A stretch of 64,000 nt of DNA, taken from assembly GCA_964016875.1 (NCBI GenBank), contig OZ024737.1:34783683-34847682 (forward strand). The letters are read 5' to 3'. Numbering within the stretch: the stretch's first letter is position 1; the number at the start of each line of letters is the position of its first letter. Below, in pieces: positions 57,501 through 64,000 of the stretch. The notes beneath the pieces are model-generated. The model had not been told where the DNA came from, ran no database searches, and worked only from the letters and a program-made list of their open reading frames with translations. Origin of the DNA: Fallopia convolvulus. Its lineage: Eukaryota > Streptophyta > Magnoliopsida > Caryophyllales > Polygonaceae. The position numbers and the translations under genes were made by a program.

Positions 57501-58777
57501 TTCTTTGGAGGATTTGCTTTTGCTCCCACAACTTACTTTGTAAGTCTTTTTATAATTTTCGAGAACACACATTGGGAGGATTCAATGTGTGTTTTAGCCC
57601 ATATCCAATATCCTTATATTTATTGGGCTCTTTCCAATTTAATTTGATAGTGGGCTTGGCAGATTTAAGCTTTTTAAAATTTCACATATATCTTTGCTTT
57701 CGCTAGTTGTTTTTATTTTTTTTAAAAATTTCGGTTATATACAAAAACTTTTATTATAAAGAATTTACAACAACATCTAACCAGATGGATCTCGGTATGA
57801 GCGGGATCTGGGGGGTTGAGATGTACGCACGCTTACCTCGAACGGAAAGTCGGGAGAGTATTTTAAGAAATATACTTAAATTTCTATTACTGTATATATT
57901 ATAAATTCCATAGTTGCACTTATTATACATTCGGTTTATCTATCCTATGCTTTAAGGGAATAGGTTAAAAATACTAGATTTGGAAACTAAAACCCTTTCC
58001 TAATAAACCCTATCAAAAAAGTCAAAATAACCTTTAATATAACAAATAATTTCCTTTTTAAGCTTCTTAACCTATGCACTTAGGACATAGGTTAGAAAAA
58101 ACGTTATACATATATACTTACTATTCTCAGTTTTGAAGGAATTTTCTTAAATATTGAGGAATCAATTATGTCATAACATTACAATATTTCACTCTAATTT
58201 TGTGTTTATTTTTATTGAACTCTTTGTTTCAAATTTAGAAATATTCTTTTTACATGAAAGATGCACTAAATATGTTGGAGTTTCAATAATGTACTTGGTA
58301 TTTTATTTGTTGGTGGACTTAATAATTGCATAAAGATATTTTGATGAATATAAACTATGCATTTCTATTTTCTGAAAATTATTATTTAGTCTATACTACA
58401 ACTTCATTCAGTTCCAAAACTGGACCTATAAAAACCATTCCGATCCTGTATGTTAGTATGATACACCTTTATGAATAAACTAAGTAAGCGGCTTTCTTGC
58501 AGCTTCCTTGCATCATGTGGCTCACCATCTACAAGCCTCGCAAGTTCAGCTTGTCCTGGATAGCCAACTGGGTATGTAGAGTACTTGTTTTTCTTTATTT
58601 CTAGAAATGTCCAATTTAATTTGTTGATGTAATCAAATATGTATGCTATAATAATAAGCTCTTAATTACGAATTGCAGATTTGCATCGTACTTGGAGTTC
58701 TTCTAATGGTGTTGTCTCCCATTGGAGGTCTAAGACAGATCATCATCGACGCAAAGAACTACAACTTCTACTCTTAG
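54526..58777 (+). CDS. LHT1: Lysine/histidine transporter 1-like (LHT1) amino-acid permease, eight exons
   Basis: Exons 54526-54570, 55831-55994, 56075-56461, 56759-57152, 57256-57361, 57448-57539, 58503-58571 and 58679-58777 join in frame to 451 residues. LHT1 proteins are about 446 residues long. The tiny first exon encodes MGTQLASDNYSPRSN and ends at a perfect GTAAGT; the 1260-base first intron separates it from VDSDQELKRQKEIEAWLPVT. Family landmarks: NAKWYYSAFHNVTAMVGAGV, PGKRFNRYHELGQHAFG, IAFAYAGHNVVLEIQATIPS, HVIGSYQVYAMPVFDM and the C-terminal IIIDAKNYNFYS. About ten hydrophobic segments are visible. The product would import neutral and acidic amino acids across the plasma membrane with protons. 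Intron 6 is 963 bases long. The gene appears intact. Confidence 0.93.
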
Positions 58778-59126
58778 GCAAGCCACTAAACACGGCCAAA
58801 TGAATCGTCTGAAATGCTGTATCCGACAAACCATGTATAATAAGTTTGTTATAGCTTAGTTGATTTTATATCGTTGATCAAGTTTGTAGTAAATGTGAGC
58901 CCTTGATTCTCTTGAAATAGCTTGTTTTAAAGGTTGCTTAATGAAAATGAGATTCCTCTCTTTCTTTTCCCCAAATTGCTTCCGCTATGCTATAGTTGAA
59001 GAATTGATCATGCGATGAACTTAGCTTAATGAGATATATTAGTATTTTATGTATTTATTCCCTTGTATATATCTTTCTAGATACACGAAAAAGTTTCCGT
59101 AAAATCCGATTCTCTCTAATTTTACA
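58778..59126. other. LHT1 3' UTR and probable copia LTR end
   Basis: The first 150-200 bases are the presumed 3' UTR. The last part ends tttaca directly before a tRNA-Met primer site at 59127, so the end of a copia LTR is here, but its start could not be placed. Confidence 0.5.
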
Positions 59127-59398
59127 TGGTATCAGAACCGTAATATTTTCCTACGATTTTTTTTCAATGATCGAACTTAGCACCGCCGCTTTCCCTGGTT
59201 CTCCACCATCAGTGCCCTTCTCCGTTCGTTTCCGCAATGACCAACGATGGCAAGACTTTTGCTGATGTTGCTGGTAGTTCCGGTGACAAACGTTCAACCC
59301 TGGATCACACGTCTCCATTCTATTTGCACCCATCTGATCATCGGGGTCTAAAGATCTGCCCGGTGGTCTTGAAAGGGGACACTTAACTTGAATGGACT

Positions 59399-59566
59399 CA
59401 ATGTTTTAAAAAACGCTAGGCGGACGCTGGGCGGAGAGGGACCGCCTAACGCCTAGACGGCCTGAACGGTGGTCTAGGCGGTCCTAGACGGGTGCTTAGA
59501 CGGTACGGCTAGGCGGGCTAGGACCTTCCAGCTAGGCGCGGCCTAGAAGGGATTTTTAGAACAGTG
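59399..59566. mobile_element. hAT-type MITE of the GCCTAGGCG family (168 bp)
   Basis: Ends CAATGTTTTAAAAAAC and (inverted) CACTGTTCTAAAAATC. Perfect 8-bp duplication AATGGACT at 59391-59398 and 59567-59574. It interrupts copia gag between LEWT and the following KMHNS. Same family as 17156-17302. Confidence 0.92.
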
Positions 59567-61115
59567 AATGGACTACAAAGATGCACAACTCTCTTCGTGC
59601 CAAGAGAAAGTTGGGCTTTGTCAACCACTCGATTTCGCAGCATGCTCCGGGGACTACTCTTCTTGAAGATTGGTATAGCGTAAGCTCAATGCTCGTCAGT
59701 TGAATTGTGCAAACCATTGATCCTACTCTTCGTTTGTCCATTACTTATTACGACAACGTTAAAGAGCTCTAGGATGATCTCGCTCAAAGATTATCCGTCA
59801 GTAATGGGCCTCGATCATATCCTTCAACTTTGTTTGGAGATTGCTAATTGTTGCCTGAATGGACAAACCGTGGCCTCGTACTATAGATCGCTCAATTGTC
59901 TATGGGAAGAACTTGTCACTTATGCTCCTCTCCGGCTGCGTACTTGTGGTAAATGCTCTTGTGATCGTCTTGATGTGTGTGTGCATTGTATTTTGTAACG
60001 GTTGTTGATTTCTCTAGAGCTTTTTGGGTTCATTTACGATGTTATAGGACAAAGGTAGTTCAAATTATTGAGTAATTTTGTGCAAAGACCCATGCACAAT
60101 TTAATAAACATGTACGTCGAGGATGCATGGATAATGGAACTGATCGAGTTCTTACCGTTATGGTCTTACTTTGCTAATAATGGAATTATTTTTGAGACTT
60201 CTTGTGTTGATATGCCTCAAGAAAATGGTCGGGTTGAACGTAAATCTAGACATTTGTTGAATGTGGCTTGGTCTCTCCGGTTTACCACTCACTTTACCCC
60301 TACGGTTTTGGGGTGAATGTGTTCTTACGAGTTACGACTGCTTACCTAATTAATCGGACTCCTACCCCGGTTCTTGATGGTCGTACTCCCCACGACCTTC
60401 TCTATGATCGACCTCCGCGGTATACGCATTTTCGAGTATTTTGTTGCTTATGTTTTGCTTCTCAAATACCTCAGAATCTAGCAAGTTTGAATCATGTAAT
60501 AGAAAGAGTATCTTCATTGGACATCCGTTTGGAAAATGAGGATGGCGTTTTTATGATCATGACACAGGCACTATTTTTATTAGTCGGGACATTGTTTTTT
60601 ATGAAGACACTTTTCCGTTTTATGAGTAACCATCAATCTCATCTTTGATTCCCCTGGAATCACCTCCATCTCGGTATGATGACTTCCCCATGGTTGAAGT
60701 GAGGGGGAGCTTGTTTGTTGGTCATCCACAGCGCCTCCACTTGATGCGAATTTGTCTCTACATGTTGCTGATTCACCTCTTGACTCACCGCGTTCGCCGC
60801 CGATGTCTAGCTGGTCTATACCGACCAATTCCTTGCTTTCTCACTCCGATCACAATGATGATTTGGACGATTCTGCCCCCACATATGGTTTGACACAGTA
60901 CACGGCAGTGCCAACCCTTAGTTCGGTTATGGGATTTTATTTTTTGCACGGTTAAATCGGTGTCTATCATTGATCCCACCTTTCCAATCAGTTCCATAGT
61001 TTCCAACACTCATTTTCCGCCTCTTTATACCTGGTTCCTGGCTGCTATCACTTCTCACTCTAAGCCTGCCAATTATACTGAGGCCATTTGCCATTCAAAT
61101 TGGAAGGAGGTCATG

Positions 61116-61981
61116 TATTGGAGACTCCGTCTCACATCGGAAATATAGAAAAAACTAAGCCAGTATAAATACCCTTGGGTTACTCCTCTTATTGCCAATT
61201 GGTTTTGGGATGGAACCCCACTGGGCTTGTGTACTGGGCTTATGTATGCACGTGGCCCATGAACTCCACATGGTGGCCTAAGGATTTCGACATGGTATCA
61301 GAGCGAAGTAACCGACCGCTAACCCAGTGTTGGTCTTCCTGCCGCCCGTTCCTGCGTTTCCTGTGGTCTGGCTAGAAAAAGAGATTGAGATGCCCACCAC
61401 CCTTGTCTTGTCCAAGTGTCAACCGGGGAGGTTGTTTCCCCTAGTTGCACTTGCGAGGGAGTATTGGAAACTCCGTCCCACATCGAGAATATAAAGAGAA
61501 CTAAGCTAGTATAAATACCCTTGGGTTACTCCTCCTATTGCCAATTGGTTTTGGGATGGAACCTCACTGGGCTTGTGTATTGTGCTTATGTATGCACGTG
61601 GCCCATGAACTCCACATGGTGGCCCCACATGGTATCAGAGCGAGGTAACCGGCCGCAACTTCCTGCCGCCCGTTCCTGCGTTCCTGTGGTGGTTTACACC
61701 CAGGGGGTCAGTCTGGCTAGAAAGAGATTGAGATGCCCACCACCCTTGTCTTGTCCAAGTGTCAACCGGGGAGGTTGTTTCTTCCAGTTGCACTTGCGGG
61801 GGAGTATTGGAGACTCCGTCTCACATCGGAAATATAAAGAGAACTAAGCCAGTATAAATACCCTTGGGTTACTCCTCCTATTGCCAATTGGTTTTAGGAT
61901 GGAACCCCACTGTGCTTGTGTATTGGGCTTATGTATGCACGTGGCCCATGAACTCCACATGGTGGCCCACGGACTTTGACA
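61116..61981 (+). mobile_element. Tandem TRIM element with three LTRs
   Basis: Three LTR copies (61116-61292, 61462-61629, 61805-61981) start TATTGGAGACTCCG or a close variant and end TTTCGACA/TTTGACA (the middle copy ends CCCCACA). Each of the first two is followed by a tRNA-Met primer site tggtatcagagcg (61293, 61630). The internal segments are about 170 bases and end in gaggga/gggggag purine tracts. Flanking 5-mers are TCATG and CCATG (61111-61115, 61982-61986). Removing the element rejoins the copia frame (WKEVM with ASEISALE). No coding capacity. Confidence 0.88.
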
Positions 61982-62349
61982 CCATGGCTAGTGAGATTTC
62001 TGCTCTTGAACGGAATGGTACATGGGTGCTTTCGAATCTTCCGATTGGTAAGATTCTGATTGGTTGTAAATGGGTTTACAAAATTAAGTATCGTGTTGAT
62101 GGTGAAATCGAGCGACATAAAACTCATTTGGTTGTCCTTGCAATAGGCAAGCGACGTCGATTATTTTGAGACTTTTGCTCCTGTTGCCAAAATGGTGTCC
62201 GTTCGAGTATTTCTATCTGTTGCAACTATTCGTGGTTGTGAGCTTCGTCATATGGATGTTCACAATGCCTTTATGCATGGTGATTTGGATGAGGATAAGT
62301 CATAGATTTCTGTTGGTGTACAAAATCTCGCCTTTAATTCGTCTTTAAT

Positions 62350-63190
62350 ACACCAATTAAGAACTCCTCCTCTTCCGCTCCGTCTTCAATCTCTTGACCT
62401 AGAAAAACCTGCAAAACAATGGACATAGGGGGCGGGGACCCCCTAATCCACCTCCGATGCCTAAGTCAGAAGAGCAATTGTCGTTTGAGCGTCGAGGTAC
62501 AACAAGAGAGCGATGAAACCCTAAACAGTCGAGCTAAGCGAATATTAGCCTGCCTAGGATCTCTGAATATGCTATGCACATGTGTGTGTCTCTCCCTACA
62601 TGCCTAGGGCATGTATTTATATTGGAAGAGAGAGATACAGGGGGGGCCGAAAATCATATCATTAGGGCCGAAAATCTTATCCTCTTGGGCTGGCCAATTG
62701 CCTTAAAGCCCAAGTAAGGAATATTCCACCCTATCTCCAATTTAATTCTATCCTTTAATAAAAGATAGAATCTTCCATTAAGTTGCATAACCGCCATATA
62801 ATTTTATATAGAAAATAAGAAAATAACTGCGCAGTAATTTTAATAAATACCTTTATAGCGAAAATAACTATGGTAATTATGTTTGGTTTACCCGCTCACA
62901 AATGCCCCACCTACACCGCCCTTACACGACCCACCGTGTTAGGCGACGTAGGGTACAGAGGGATTCTAATCGAAGTGGCCATGCAGATTGGTCAATTGGT
63001 CCCCTAGCGCTTTCGTATATTCGTATATTCGTATATTCGTACATCCATGAGCGATTATCATGGGGCGAGTGCTATCTTTTCGAGTCGTATCTTCTGCCGA
63101 GGTTTAAGATGGAATCTCTAGAACGAACAAAATCAGACTGGGGAGAATAGAACGTTTATGTTGAAAAAAGTGCTTGGCCAAGCCTTCTAA
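62350..63190 (-). repeat. LTR-like region (minus orientation) with a (CGTATATT)n run
   Basis: No gene is seen. A minus-strand TATA-like ccaatataaatacatgccc near 62605-62625 and gc-rich leader-like sequence suggest an LTR, but its ends were not found. The phrase cgtatatt is repeated at about 63014-63041. Confidence 0.35.
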
Positions 63191-64000
63191 TTTTAAGAAA
63201 ACAGAAATAAAATAAAGTCGTTCATTCTAGCGATCCCAACCTAAGCTCAACATCCACGCAAGAAGCAACTACCGGCAAACCGACGCTCGCGGTTTACAAG
63301 CCGCGGCCGCTGTCGACTTGTTTTGCGGTAGTCTTCGACGATCTAGCGTCTACGGTTTTCCTTTTTAAGGGAAAAACTCTTCAAACGAGCGAGATTTACA
63401 AGTCCGGGGGACATCTCCCCCGTCGAGACTTTCCTCGCTCATATGCTCTCCGACTCTGCGTTGTAGTCACTTAATATTATCCCTTCCAATTCGGGCCGAA
63501 TTACACCATATGCGTGTGTTTTTCCATGACCTTTTGACATATAGGCCTCCACGCATTACGCTACGGCCGCCTGTTGGTAGGATGCGTTTCGTGTAGTGAC
63601 AATGTCCTGATAATCCTCGGCGATGACGAGATGGTCGGAAAGAGCGCGCCAATTACTTTATTGGTTTTCTCGAGGCACTTTTAATCATAAAAGGCCACCA
63701 ATATCTTTGCTAACGAGATCGGAGAGTCAAGATGCAATCTTCGGCGCATATCTCATGTAGGCGTTTATCGATCTTGCTTCAATTGTAGGCTCAACCCTGC
63801 TTGGGGGTACGCTTCTCAAGTTTGGCCCGGAAAAAGAATGACAATTTAGTGTCTTCTCCGGCGATTGCCAAAACCTATGAGCCCTTAAGAGAACTTCCCG
63901 TGCCCCGGTGATTTCCCGTTGCCTCGACACGCATCGAGGTCTTTAAGTGATTCTTGCACGGGTGGCTAACGTTGCCAATGCTTCAACGGACTTGTTTTTG
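63191..64000. other. GC-richer unclassified sequence at window end
   Basis: More GC-rich than the surroundings. Short minus-strand frames (for example about 63727-63990, with ALATLATRARI in one frame, like the end of a gypsy RNase H) hint at a decayed retrotransposon. The evidence is too thin for a firm call. Confidence 0.25.

Larger units (their letters stand above)
59127..62300 (+). pseudogene. Decayed Ty1/copia retrotransposon with two nested insertions
   Basis: Primer site tggtatcagaaccg at 59127. Gag starts near 59237 (MTNDGKTFADVAG; then SPFYLHPSDH) and continues after the MITE as KMHNSLRAKRKLGFVNHSIS and NGQTVASYY..LWEEL. An integrase C-terminal part follows (60160-60480: NGIIFETSCVDMPQENGRVE and AYLINRTPTPVLDGRTPHDL). 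The pre-RT linker ends NYTEAICHSNWKEVM at 61115, and RT resumes after the TRIM as ASEISALERNGTWVLSNLP, GCKWVYKIKYRVDGEIERHK and a frame-shifted FAPVAKMVSVRVFLSVA. Protease, the integrase core and the 3' part are missing. Stops that replace Trp codons fit C-to-T decay of methylated DNA. Confidence 0.88.

Noticed and set aside
57779..57850. SINE-like phrase in LHT1 intron 6 (gagatgtacgcacgcttacc)
   Set aside because: Resembles a common plant repeat, but no Pol III boxes or ends were found.
1..64000. CRISPR arrays, operons, bacterial origins
   Set aside because: The window is plant nuclear DNA; no regularly spaced repeat array or prokaryotic gene organisation is present.

Overview
This is plant nuclear DNA, most likely from a eudicot. 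The host genes have short GT-AG introns and plant-specific families (PRA1, an LRR receptor-like kinase, laccase, LHT amino-acid transporter). The spacers are AT-rich and full of plant transposons: Athila-type Ty3/gypsy, Ty1/copia, TRIM, L1-type LINE, tRNA-derived SINE, Stowaway, hAT and MULE elements. The species cannot be fixed from the sequence alone.

Layout. 1-8594: the 3' part of a large Athila-type Ty3/gypsy element (RT/RNase H, integrase, ATHILA-type ORF with its own promoter-like leader, 3' LTR). 8595-12400: gypsy LTR-like sequence, a tandem repeat, the 3' end of a MULE transposase gene, and a small GRF zinc-finger gene on the minus strand. 12400-15960: SINE-like copies and a GC-rich hAT MITE. 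15961-16617: a PRA1 gene. 20344-22793: an IMK2-like receptor kinase whose catalytic loop is degenerate. 24196-29450: a duplicated hAT MITE, a LINE fragment split by a solo LTR, an Athila-type LTR, and a short Lys-rich ORF. 31370-34467: SINE, Stowaway and a 2.6-kb non-autonomous MULE with long TIRs and a tRNA-like gene. 35372-36959: a 1.6-kb LTR element carrying a PTB-like RRM ORF. 38007-39476: a 5'-truncated LINE with clean target-site duplications. 41573-43931: a six-exon laccase gene with AC-element and TATA box. 44649-52721: two Stowaway elements, then a complete but non-autonomous Athila element on the minus strand. 54386-58777: an eight-exon LHT1-like amino-acid transporter gene. 59127-62300: a decayed copia element holding a hAT MITE and a three-LTR TRIM. 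62350-64000: unclassified LTR-like and GC-richer sequence.

The four well-supported host genes (PRA1, receptor kinase, laccase, LHT1) are unrelated in function and lie separately in a transposon-rich matrix; nothing suggests a gene cluster. The most unusual items are the small LTR element with a PTB-type RRM protein (35372-36959), the 10-bp palindrome TCGTTAACGA repeated twelve times across coding, spacer and LTR parts of the first Athila element with related cassettes in its relatives, and the layered insertions whose target-site duplications can be read directly.
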